Positions 18,301 through 25,321 of a stretch of 64,000 nucleotides of DNA are shown in pieces. The notes under the pieces are model-generated. The model had not been told where the DNA came from. It saw nothing but the letters and a program-made list of their open reading frames with translations, and did no database searches. A program made the translations under genes and the position numbers. Each line of letters starts with the position of its first letter. Within the stretch, counting starts at the first letter, position 1. This stretch comes from Inquilinus sp052078665 (GTDB taxonomy: Bacteria > Pseudomonadota > Alphaproteobacteria > DSM-16000 > Inquilinaceae), in NCBI RefSeq assembly GCF_052078665.1, contig NZ_JBQJIK010000017.1, forward strand, positions 1-64,000, written 5' to 3'.

Positions 18301-19113
18301 GTACACCGAAAGCGCCGGGTCGAGCGGCAAGGCGCTTCCAACGCCGGCTTCAAACAGGGCCTGGACGAAGCGGGTCTTGCCGACGCCCGACATGCCAATC
18401 AGTCGAACACTTTTACGGGGAGACGACAGTATCGCGCGCAAACGGTCGAGTCCTGCGGGGATCGCGAGCGTCTCACTATCTCGGGACTGCTCGTCGGCGA
18501 GCAGTGCATCGTCGCCGACGAGATAGCCTTGGTCGTCGGCGATATCGGCTCCGGCCCAGTTGCCGATCGGACGCCATCCCGAAAGGATGCGGCCGGTCCG
18601 GGCACGTACCCAGGCGGCAGCGCCCGGAAAGTGGTTCGCCCAATTTGCCAGCCGGGCGCGATCGTAGAAATCGGTGTGTAGTTTGTCGGCGTCGGGACAA
18701 TCGGAGAGTGAGGCACGCATCGCGCGGCGGCGGTTGGTAAGGGCGAGGCGGGAGACAGATCCGTGTCCGCTCACGAGGATATAGGCGCCATGCTTTGCGG
18801 CCAGTTCGCCGATCGCCTCTCGTAGCGTGCCTTTCGGGCGCATCTCCTGGCGGATGGCCTTGGGTTGCATGTCCGGCTTCTTGACTTGAAACCCCGTGGT
18901 CGATCGCGGGATGAAATCGGGTGCAGGAAGCGTGCCCTCTACCTCGACGTGTACGTCGATGCCCCCGTCCTTGGCATCCTGGTGCCCACCTGCAGTGACT
19001 GCCGCTCTGGGAAGACCTTGCGTCGCCAGTTCAGCCAAGGCGAGCCGGGTTACCAGGGTGCGAAGATCGGCGTCGGAAAGGCGGGCGATATCATCGCCAG
19101 TGATGTCGAACAT
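15337..19113 (-). CDS. PD-(D/E)xK nuclease-STAND NTPase, putative antiviral effector
   Basis: About 1,258 residues. The N-terminal region (1-160) has the layout of a restriction-type nuclease: an acidic GGIDVHVEVEG (D53), then GFQVKK with Q76 and K78, a Q-x-K variant of the PD-(D/E)xK core. Residues 230-450 form a P-loop ATPase: Walker A LIGMSGVGKT (240-247), Walker B AILIVDNCNP (297-301), then a winged-helix-like segment. The remaining 800 residues are helical and repeat-like (TPR-type), as in STAND sensors. This order (nuclease, STAND NTPase, helical repeats) is that of Avs-type defence proteins, which bind phage proteins and then cut DNA. GTG at 19116 is an alternative start. It shows lower GC than its neighbours. 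A defence role is inferred. Confidence 0.75.
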   Translation of the reverse strand: MFDITGDDIARLSDADLRTLVTRLALAELATQGLPRAAVTAGGHQDAKDGGIDVHVEVEGTLPAPDFIPRSTTGFQVKKPDMQPKAIRQEMRPKGTLREAIGELAAKHGAYILVSGHGSVSRLALTNRRRAMRASLSDCPDADKLHTDFYDRARLANWANHFPGAAAWVRARTGRILSGWRPIGNWAGADIADDQGYLVGDDALLADEQSRDSETLAIPAGLDRLRAILSSPRKSVRLIGMSGVGKTRFVQALFEAGVGSALPLDPALSVYTDYSEDIAPSAREMARQLVDTGHRAILIVDNCNPAIHAELATICTALASRVSLLTVEYDVRDDEPERTDVFRLASTSSGVIEDWIKRSFPHVSQIDRKTIADFSNGNFRVARALAETLKRGETLGRLRNQELFERIFVQRNVRDGQLLHNAEILALVYSFDGETEGPEGELAILAAFAGRSVRDLFGSVAELRRRGVIQSRGRWRAVLPQAIANWLAAGALARIPPGELDTFCRTLPMRMIKSLSRRLGYLHDCGEARAVVARWLRPDGPFGNLFELGGAGLEILHNIAPALPDMVLESILAQIDGPDGTRIVSTDNALRGRWIALVKALAYDPEMFRKSARLLARFVAAEPADLSFKEAREAFEELFHLYFSGTRASPDQRRGLVRELMDSAASDQRVAGEMALGALVKSSHFSSSATFDFGARSRDFGWHPATRRDIVDWFDGAIDLALSVSDRFENVQAIVGREVRGLWLNESCRDTIERAARHFLQSGSWVDGWIGLRATLRFDGSGMAEEARLRLVDLIEAVKPVDLLDRARALVLSRHSGGYDVADGDDDDEPVKGWHRASEAAVDIGMAFAADETLLKVFLPEVLRQNPPERAYEFGQGLARGTVDLGRSWRVLSDAYSAAAATERNATALGGFLAEAQKRDAPFADAALEAAIDNPDLVPRLPYLQGRVALEAHGLDRLERATKRGLIDAWAFGCLASGVIRDAPAESLIAMLDALAAIENGVREALDILYMRLDCARSDGLEVPAKLIAYGRDLLKRMDFTDLQVTRDYGLGKIVSLCLNGPEAREHAQFVCARLRDALEARRASAHAARYLLNALFEMQPEVALDCFLARRPSGRSQRLFKHGSALDSPVENVEAETLCAWADRDPDMRYPQLGESLSIFMTQNQENVTDLSPLFLKVLARAPDKAMFLGSPFDRLHPNGWSGSLAHQLEQRKTHLAKLADFPDAIVDAWLNDSMRLIDDWIARERESEKADEGSFE

Positions 19114-19355
19114 CACAGGAACATAGTCGCTTCGGCGTCCGATTGGAAAGTACCTGCCAGCTTGAAAACAGTCGTCGGCTCGCTGCTCTCCATCGTGGCG
19201 GAACGGCGCCGACCGCCGACAGCCTCTGGAGGATCGAGGCTAGCAACGCTTCGAGGCGACACAGGATCGAACGCGGTCGGCGGACCATCCGAGCGGAGGA
19301 TCGGCGCGGCGAGGACGACGAACTCGCCTTCGAGCTCGATTTCCGGCGACGACAT
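19113..19355 (-). CDS. Possible 80-residue protein coupled to the nuclease-STAND gene
   Basis: An ORF starting MSSPEIELEGEFVVLAAPIL and ending with TTVFKLAGTFQSDAEATMFL. Its TGA overlaps the GTGATG start region of the cargo gene, an arrangement typical of translational coupling. The ORF is acidic, without Cys, signal or membrane segment. No ribosome site is obvious before ATG 19355. I do not recognise a family. If real it would be a partner or regulator of the nuclease. Chance is possible in GC-rich DNA. Confidence 0.4.
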   Translation of the reverse strand: MSSPEIELEGEFVVLAAPILRSDGPPTAFDPVSPRSVASLDPPEAVGGRRRSATMESSEPTTVFKLAGTFQSDAEATMFL

Positions 19356-19399
19356 GACGGGCGAAGATCCAGGCGAGAACGGCCAGTTCCGGCCTCTAG

Positions 19400-19459
19400 G
19401 GTTTGTAACTCGCCGCGAGAGCCCTTGAGTTCTCCTGAGAGCCCTTTTTCGGTTTGTAA
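19400..19459 (+). repeat. Right-end arm-type sites and direct repeats
   Basis: ggtttgtaa occurs at 19400-19408 and 19451-19459. Between them, gagagccctt is repeated exactly 20 bases apart (19417-19426 and 19437-19446). The first motif matches the left-end arms. The 20-base spacing (two helical turns) of the second suggests paired sites for an excisionase or host factor. Confidence 0.55.
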
Positions 19460-19495
19460 CCCCTAAGCCATTGATACACAAAAAAAACGGAAGAC

Positions 19496-19503
19496 CAACC
19501 TGA
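19496..19503 (+). other. attR core
   Basis: The 8-mer caacctga at the right junction. To its left is aacggaagac of the element; to its right is agttccg of the host gene, which resumes the CYTH-like reading frame. attB and attP also share ttccg two bases after the core. Confidence 0.8.
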
Positions 19504-20027
19504 AGTTCCGATCCGACAGCCAGTCGGCCGCGGCCAACACCGATGTCAGCGGCAGCGACGACGACGCCGAGACCAAGCTGGAGGCGGACATCACCCCGCC
19601 GTTCAAATGGGTCTACTCGCACTCGACCACCGAGCCGCTGTCGGCGACCAAGAACCTGAACATCCTCGACGACGTCGTCGACCTGTTCCCCCCGACCAAG
19701 TCGCTGAACCTGCCGAAGCAGGAGGCGCTGAGCATCGTCGGGGCCCTGTCGATCACCGAGCGCACCTATGACGGGCCGCAGAGCGACCTGGGCCAGCAGG
19801 ACGCCGAATTCGACCTGACCCTGTGGTACGCTAACGGGTCGTCGACCGTCGCCAGCGCCGAGGTGTCGTTCAAGGTCGAGGACAAGGACGGCGACTTCAC
19901 CGACAAGGTCGACCAGCGCTCGAAGCTGATGTTCGACACCATCCGCGGCATGACCGGCTGGGTGTCGACCAACCCGACCACCAAGACCCAATGGGTCTAC
20001 CAATACCAGCCGAACTTCTGCAGCTGA
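19497..20027 (+). pseudogene. 3' half of the CYTH-like secreted protein gene
   Basis: An open frame of 176 codons plus stop with no start of its own, beginning at the island junction (NLKFRSDSQSAAANTD) and ending NFCS. It continues the frame of 9034-9378 precisely across caacctga, giving EREINLKFRS at the join. Visible segments are ETKLEADITPPFKWVYSHST, LPKQEALSIVGALSITERTY, AEFDLTLWYANG and SFKVEDKDGDF. Alternating charged strands fit a beta-tunnel fold. Frame conservation with no internal stops shows that the disruption is recent or reversible by excision. Confidence 0.85.
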
Positions 20028-20035
20028 CCGAAACG

Positions 20036-20064
20036 GCGGGCCGGATGCGGAACATCCGGCCCGC
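20036..20064 (+). terminator. Strong hairpin after the CYTH-like gene
   Basis: An 11-base perfect stem (gcgggccggat ... atccggcccgc) with a 7-base loop begins 9 bases after the stop codon, followed by ttcgtat. It probably terminates the host gene. Confidence 0.65.
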
Positions 20065-20186
20065 TTCGTATCAAATTGTGCGATGCAGCATTCCTGAGAC
20101 AATTCGCGACAATCCCCGACCGGCCCCGACACAGTTCCGAGACAACCGGCCCGCACTCTGCGCTCCAGGCCATATGGAGCGCAGGC

Positions 20187-21377
20187 ATGGGACGCCCGGT
20201 GATTCGGACGTTGGCGGGAGTTGTGGCACTGGCCCTGGTCGGCGGGCTGGCCGGGCTGGGATGGCAGGCGTCGCGGAGCACCGCGGCGACGCCGGCCCAG
20301 GCGGCCATGCGGCCGGCCCCCAGCGTGATCGTGTCGCCGCCGCTGCTGCGGCGGGTGGTCGACCAGCGGGAATATGCGGGCCGGTTCGAGCCGACCGCGA
20401 GCGTCGAGATCCGCGCCCGGGTCTCCGGCTACCTGCAGACGATCGGCTTCGAGGACGGCCACATCGTGCAGGCCGGCCAGACCCTGTTCACCATCGACCC
20501 CCGCCCCTACCAGGCCGCGGTCGCCGAGGCCCAGGCGCAGCTGTCCAGCGCCCGGGCGCAGCGCGACCTGTCCGATCTGGAGCTGCGCCGGGCCGAGCAG
20601 CTGGCCGGCACCGCCGCCGTCTCGCGCTCCACGCTGGACCAGCGCCGGCAGCAGAAGCAGGGGGCCGACGCCGCCTTCGAGCTGGCCCAGGCCGGGCTGA
20701 CCCGGGCGCAGCTGGACCTCGACTTCACCGAGATCAAGGCGCCGATCAGCGGCCGGGTGTCGAACCGGCGGGTCGATGCCGGCAGCCTGGTGTCCGACAC
20801 CGGCACCCTGCTGACCACCTTGGTCGCGCTCGACCCGATCTACTTCGTCTTCGACATGAGCGAGCGCGACTTCGTCGCCTATGAGCGAGCGGTGAAGTCG
20901 GGCGACCTGCGGCCGATCCGGGACCGCGACGTGCCGATCGAGGTGCGGCTGCAGGACGATGAGGGCTGGCCCTATCAGGGCACGATGAGCTTCGTCGACA
21001 ACCGGCTGGAGAGCGGCGCCGGCACCATCCGCGCCCGCGCCGTGCTGGCCAATGCCGACCTGTTCATCACCCCCGGCCAGTTCGGCCGGCTGCGCCTGGC
21101 ATCGTCCGGCGAGCGCGACGCCCTGCTGGTGCCGGAGACGGCGCTGCTGACCGACCAGGCCAGCCGCATCGTCATGACGGTGGCCGAGGACGACACGCTG
21201 CGGGCCACGCCGGTCCGCCTCGGCGCTCGCCTGCCGGGCGGCCTGCGCGTGGTCGAAAGCGGGCTGCGGCCGCAGGACCGGGTGGTGATCAACGGCCTGC
21301 TGCGCGCCCGCGCCGGCCAGAAGGTGGCGCCGCAGCCCGGCGAGATCGCGCCGGCCGCCACCGCGCTGATCAACTGA
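20187..21377 (+). CDS. RND efflux periplasmic adaptor subunit
   Basis: A 396-residue membrane-fusion protein of the AcrA/MexE type, linking the inner-membrane pump to an outer-membrane channel. The N-terminal anchor is VIRTLAGVVALALVGGLAG, without a lipobox Cys. The lipoyl half-motifs are VEIRARVSGYLQTIGFEDG and FTEIKAPISGRVSNRRVDAG, flanking an alpha hairpin (AEAQAQLSSARAQRDLSD). The beta-barrel includes GTIRARAVLANAD and FGRLRL. ATG 20187 is chosen for the membrane anchor; the open frame upstream lacks coding character. The pump gene follows 10 bases later. No outer-membrane channel gene is present in the window. Confidence 0.92.
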   Translation: MGRPVIRTLAGVVALALVGGLAGLGWQASRSTAATPAQAAMRPAPSVIVSPPLLRRVVDQREYAGRFEPTASVEIRARVSGYLQTIGFEDGHIVQAGQTLFTIDPRPYQAAVAEAQAQLSSARAQRDLSDLELRRAEQLAGTAAVSRSTLDQRRQQKQGADAAFELAQAGLTRAQLDLDFTEIKAPISGRVSNRRVDAGSLVSDTGTLLTTLVALDPIYFVFDMSERDFVAYERAVKSGDLRPIRDRDVPIEVRLQDDEGWPYQGTMSFVDNRLESGAGTIRARAVLANADLFITPGQFGRLRLASSGERDALLVPETALLTDQASRIVMTVAEDDTLRATPVRLGARLPGGLRVVESGLRPQDRVVINGLLRARAGQKVAPQPGEIAPAATALIN

Positions 21378-21387
21378 GCCGACGACC

Positions 21388-24300
21388 ATGCGCCTGCCCC
21401 ATCTCTGCATCGAGCGGCCGATCCTGGCGACGGTGATGTCCGTCCTGATCGTCCTGATCGGCATCGCCGGCTATCTCACCCTGCCGCTGGCCCAGTACCC
21501 CGAGATCACGCCGCCCACCGTCGTCGTCCGCGCCCAGTATCCCGGCGCCTCGGCGGAGGTGGTCAGCAGCACCGTCGCCGTGCCGATCGAGCAGGAGATC
21601 AACGGCGTCGAGAACATGCTGTACATGTCGTCGCAGTCCACCGGCGACGGCCAGCTCAGCATCACCGTCACCTTCACCCTCGGCACCGACCTCGACGAGG
21701 CGCAGGTGCTGGTGCAGAACCGGGTGGCGGTGGCCGAGCCGCGGCTGCCGGAGGAGGTCCGCCGCCTCGGCGTGACGGTGCGGAAATCGTCGCCGGACAT
21801 CCTGCTGGTGGTGCAGCTGTTCTCGCCGGATGGCTCGCGCGCGCCGCTTTACCTCTCGAACTACGCCACGCTGCGGATCCGCGACGCGCTGCTGCGGGTC
21901 GACGGCGTCGGCGACGTCCGCATGCCCACGGCCCGCGACTATGCCATCCAGGTCTGGCTCGACCCCGACGCGGTGGCCGCCCGCAACCTGACCGCCGGCG
22001 AGGTGCTGGCGGCTTTGCGGGCCCAGAACGTCCAGGTCGCGGCCGGCGTGGTGAACCAGCCGCCGGTGGCGTCCGACGGCGCCTTCGAGCTGAATGTCGA
22101 GACGCTGGGGCGCCTGTCCGACCCCGCCGAGTTCGAGAACATCATCGTCAAGACCGACGCCGATGGCCGCGTCACCCGGATCCGCGACCTTGCCCGGGTC
22201 GAGCTGACGGCGCAGAGCTTCCGCGGCGGCGCCCTGTTCGACGGGCGCATCTCGCAGCCGATCCAGGTGTTCCAGCAGCCCGGGTCGAACGCGCTGGAGA
22301 CGGCCGACCGCGTGGTCGCGGCGATGGCGCAGCTGGGCCGCAGCCTGCCGGCCGGCGTCGACTACGCCATCCCGTTCAACCCGACCCGGTTCATCGCCGA
22401 GTCGGTCAGCGAGGTCTACAAGGCGATCCTCGAGGCCATCGCGCTGGTCGTGCTGGTGGTGATCCTGTTCCTGCACAGCTGGCGGGCGGCGATCATCCCG
22501 ATCCTGGCGATCCCGATCTCGCTGATCGGCACCTTCGCCGTGATGGCCGGGCTGGGCTATTCGCTGAACAATCTGTCCCTGCTCGGGCTGGTGCTGGCCA
22601 TCGGCATCGTCGTCGACGACGCCATCGTGGTGGTCGAGAATGTCGAGCGGCACCTGCGCGCCGGCCTGTCGCCGAAGCAGGCGGCGCACAAATCGATGGA
22701 GGAGATCAGCGGCGCGCTGATCGCCATCGCCCTGGTGCTGTGCGCGGTGTTCGTGCCGGCGGCGATGATGTCCGGCATCTCCGGCCGGTTCTTCCGCCAG
22801 TTCGCGGTGACCATCGCCGCGGCCACCGCGATCTCCGCCTTCGTGTCGCTGACCCTGAGCCCGGCCCTGTGCGCCCTGCTGCTGCGGCCGCACAGCGATC
22901 ACGCCGCCAGACCGCGCAACCCGTTGCTGCGCGGCCTGGCCGCCGGCGCCCGCGGCTTCAATGCCGGCTTCGACCGGCTGTCGCTCGGCTATGGCGGGTT
23001 GACCCGCCGGCTGCTGCGCGTCGGCCTGCTGATGCTGGTCGCCTATGCCGGGCTGCTGGGCCTGACCGGCTGGCAGTTCAGCCGGGCACCGACCGGCTTC
23101 ATCCCGGTGATGGACCAGGGCTATTTCCTGACCGCGGTGCAGCTGCCGCCCGGCGCCGCCCTGGTCCGCACCGACCTGGCGATGAAGGCCGTCTCCGACC
23201 GGCTGGACGCGACCCCGGGCGTGGCCCACACGGTCTCGATCGCCGGGCTGGACGGCGCCACCTTCACCAACGCGTCGAACAGCGGCGTCGTCTTCGCCAT
23301 CCTCGAGCCCTATGAGGCGCGGGCGGGGCGCGGCCAGACCGTCGACCGGATCATCGCCGACCTGACCGCCCGCCTGGCCGATGTGCCGGAGGCGCGGGTG
23401 ATCCCGATCAAGCCGCCCTCGGTCCGCGGCATGGGCAACACCGGCGGCTTCAAGCTGATGGTCGAGGACCTGGCCGGCGGCACGCCGGAGGAGCTGGAGG
23501 CGGCGGTGCGCCAGGTCGTGGCCGCGGCCGGCCAGTCGCCCGAATTCGCCAATGTGTTCAGCCCGTTCAACACGGCGACGCCGAAGCTGTACGCCGATAT
23601 CGACCGGGTGAAGGCGGAGATGCTGGGCGTGCCCGCATCCCGGGTGTTCGAGACGCTCGAGATCTATCTCGGCTCGGCCTATGTGAACGACTTCAACCTG
23701 CTGGGCCGCACCTTCCAGGTCCGGGCCCAGGCCGACGCCCGGTTCCGCCAGGACCCGGCGGCGCTGGAGGGGCTGAAGACCCGCAGCGACTCCGGCGCCA
23801 TGGTGCCGATCGGGTCGGTCGCGACCTTCGAGGAGCGGGCCGGCGCCTACCGCATCCCGCGCTACAACCTGTACCCCGCGGCCGAGGTCCAGGGCGCCGC
23901 GGCGGCCGGCGTCTCCACCGGCACCGCGCTGGACCGGATGGAGCAGATCGCGGCCGAGGCCCTGCCCGACGGCTACGGCTTCGAATGGACCGAGGTGGCG
24001 CTGCAGGAGCGGCTGGCCGACACCAGCGCCCTGCTGATCTTCGCGGCCTCGGCGGTGTTCGTCTTCCTGCTGCTGGCGGCGCTGTACGAAAGCTGGACCC
24101 TGCCGCTGTCGGTGGTCCTGATCGTGCCGATGTGCCTGCTGGCGGCGCTGACCGGCCTCCTGGCCGCCGCCATGGACGTCAACATCCTGGCGCAGATCGG
24201 CTTCGTGGTGCTGATCGGGCTGGCCGCCAAGAACGCGATCCTGATCGTCGAGTTCGCGCGCCAGGCCGAGGCGGCGGGCGCCGACCGGTTCGCGGCCGCG

Positions 24301-24570
24301 ATCGAGGCGGCGCGGGTGCGGCTGCGGCCGATCGTGATGACCTCGCTGGCCTTCATCCTGGGCGTGGTGCCGCTGGTGCTGGCCACCGGCGCCGGGGCGG
24401 AGATGCGCCAGTCGCTGGGCGTGGTGGTGTTCTTCGGGATGATCGGCGTCACCGCCTTCGGCCTGATCTTCACCCCCGCCTTCTATGTCGCCTGCCGCGG
24501 GCTGGAGCAGGCGGCCGGGCGCCTGGCCGGCCGCGCCGCCGTGCCGTCGCTGCAGGAGGGCCGTGAATGA
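21388..24570 (+). CDS. RND multidrug efflux permease (HAE1 family)
   Basis: A 1,060-residue proton-driven pump with the usual twelve-helix, two-porter-loop layout. The start RLPHLCIERPILATVMSVLI is the first helix. The proton-relay pair lies in GIVVDDAIVVVENVERHL, and the relay Lys in AAKNAILIVEFA. The porter motif GFIPVMDQGYF and the region GMGNTGGFKLMVEDLAGG fit the drug-efflux branch rather than metal pumps. It forms an operon with the adaptor upstream and overlaps the cytochrome b561 gene by four bases (ATGA). Substrate cannot be told from the sequence. Confidence 0.95.
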   Translation: MRLPHLCIERPILATVMSVLIVLIGIAGYLTLPLAQYPEITPPTVVVRAQYPGASAEVVSSTVAVPIEQEINGVENMLYMSSQSTGDGQLSITVTFTLGTDLDEAQVLVQNRVAVAEPRLPEEVRRLGVTVRKSSPDILLVVQLFSPDGSRAPLYLSNYATLRIRDALLRVDGVGDVRMPTARDYAIQVWLDPDAVAARNLTAGEVLAALRAQNVQVAAGVVNQPPVASDGAFELNVETLGRLSDPAEFENIIVKTDADGRVTRIRDLARVELTAQSFRGGALFDGRISQPIQVFQQPGSNALETADRVVAAMAQLGRSLPAGVDYAIPFNPTRFIAESVSEVYKAILEAIALVVLVVILFLHSWRAAIIPILAIPISLIGTFAVMAGLGYSLNNLSLLGLVLAIGIVVDDAIVVVENVERHLRAGLSPKQAAHKSMEEISGALIAIALVLCAVFVPAAMMSGISGRFFRQFAVTIAAATAISAFVSLTLSPALCALLLRPHSDHAARPRNPLLRGLAAGARGFNAGFDRLSLGYGGLTRRLLRVGLLMLVAYAGLLGLTGWQFSRAPTGFIPVMDQGYFLTAVQLPPGAALVRTDLAMKAVSDRLDATPGVAHTVSIAGLDGATFTNASNSGVVFAILEPYEARAGRGQTVDRIIADLTARLADVPEARVIPIKPPSVRGMGNTGGFKLMVEDLAGGTPEELEAAVRQVVAAAGQSPEFANVFSPFNTATPKLYADIDRVKAEMLGVPASRVFETLEIYLGSAYVNDFNLLGRTFQVRAQADARFRQDPAALEGLKTRSDSGAMVPIGSVATFEERAGAYRIPRYNLYPAAEVQGAAAAGVSTGTALDRMEQIAAEALPDGYGFEWTEVALQERLADTSALLIFAASAVFVFLLLAALYESWTLPLSVVLIVPMCLLAALTGLLAAAMDVNILAQIGFVVLIGLAAKNAILIVEFARQAEAAGADRFAAAIEAARVRLRPIVMTSLAFILGVVPLVLATGAGAEMRQSLGVVVFFGMIGVTAFGLIFTPAFYVACRGLEQAAGRLAGRAAVPSLQEGRE

Positions 24571-25145
24571 GCACGGATGTGATGACCGCCGCCGCGCCCA
24601 GGGCCGCCACCGGGCGCTACACCACCCCGGCGCAATGGCTGCACTGGGTCTCCGCGGCGCTGATGCTCGCCGTCCTGGTCCTGGCCTGGGTGATGGAAAG
24701 CCTGCCGAACGGCGACGCCTCGCGCGCCACCGTGGTCATGCTGCACAAATCGGTCGGGCTGACGATCCTGGGCCTGACCGCCGTTCGGCTGGTCTGGCGG
24801 GCGATCCACCCGCCGCCGCCCACGGCACGGTGGGCGGCCTGGGAGTCGATGGCGGCCACGGCGAGCCATTGGCTGCTGTACCTGGTCCTGCTGGCGATGC
24901 CGCTCAGCGGCTATCTGATGTCCGCCGGCCGCGGCCGCGCCATCCCGTATTTCGGCCTGTTCGAGGTGCCGCTGCTGACCCCGGCGACCGACGCGATCTG
25001 GCGGATCGGCAGCACCGTGCATTGGGCGGGGCAATGGGCGCTTTACGCCCTCGTCGCCCTGCACATCGCCGCGGCGGTCTGGCACGTCGCCGTCCGACGC
25101 GACGGCACGCTGGACCGGATGCTGCCGGAGCAGACCGGCGGGTAA
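24567..25145 (+). CDS. Cytochrome b561 family protein
   Basis: A 192-residue four-helix membrane cytochrome. Heme-ligand candidates are His in AQWLHWVSAAL, VMLHKSVGLTIL, TASHWLLYLVLL and ALHIAAAVWHVAV. It includes the AVRLVWRAIHPPPP motif typical of prokaryotic b561 proteins, which move electrons from quinol in the inner membrane; some members dispose of superoxide. Its ATG overlaps the pump stop, so it is co-transcribed with the efflux genes. That pairing could relate to redox-active substrates, but this is speculation. Confidence 0.88.
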   Translation: MSTDVMTAAAPRAATGRYTTPAQWLHWVSAALMLAVLVLAWVMESLPNGDASRATVVMLHKSVGLTILGLTAVRLVWRAIHPPPPTARWAAWESMAATASHWLLYLVLLAMPLSGYLMSAGRGRAIPYFGLFEVPLLTPATDAIWRIGSTVHWAGQWALYALVALHIAAAVWHVAVRRDGTLDRMLPEQTGG

Positions 25146-25180
25146 TCGGTCGACTTCAAACTGACCTTCGAACTATTGAT

Positions 25181-25272
25181 CCGTCATGGCGAGGAGCGAA
25201 GCGACGTGGCCATCCAGGGGCCGGTGCGAGCGGCCCTGGATGGCCACGCCCCTTCGGGGCTCGCCATGACGG
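25181..25272. repeat. Large palindromic intergenic repeat (REP-like)
   Basis: Outer arms ccgtcatggcgag and ctcgccatgacgg are perfect 13-base inverts; inner arms cgtggccatccaggg and ccctggatggccacg are perfect 15-base inverts, with a ccgg-type loop. This nested cruciform, opening with gtcatggcgagg-agcgaagcg, is of the dispersed palindrome type common in alphaproteobacterial genomes. It sits between convergent genes and may also terminate both. Confidence 0.8.
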
Positions 25273-25321
25273 AGAGGAACCGGAGAGTCGATCTCGAGGA
25301 CTGCTGGAATGACCCCGGACC

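Larger units (their letters stand above)
9360..19503. mobile_element. Integrated capsid-encoding island (putative phage satellite)
   Basis: About 10.1 kb of foreign DNA bounded by the identical 8-mer caacctga (9360-9367 and 19496-19503) and splitting one host gene. It carries a tyrosine recombinase next to the left end, multiple ggtttgtaa arm-type sites near the ends, and a tightly overlapping minus-strand operon of AlpA-like protein, unknown protein, winged-helix replication-like protein, second HTH protein, HK97 capsid protein and two small proteins. The large cargo gene encodes a nuclease-STAND protein. Base composition is visibly less GC-rich than the flanks. No portal, terminase, protease or tail genes are present. 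A satellite using a helper phage is the favoured reading; a decayed prophage is the alternative. Confidence 0.85.

Noticed and set aside
9415..19459. CRISPR array from the repeated ggtttgtaa motif
   Set aside because: Copies are 8-9 bases, irregularly spaced and concentrated at element ends; no spacer-like regularity and no cas genes.
20187..24570. Complete tripartite efflux operon
   Set aside because: No outer-membrane channel gene follows; the next gene is a cytochrome b561.
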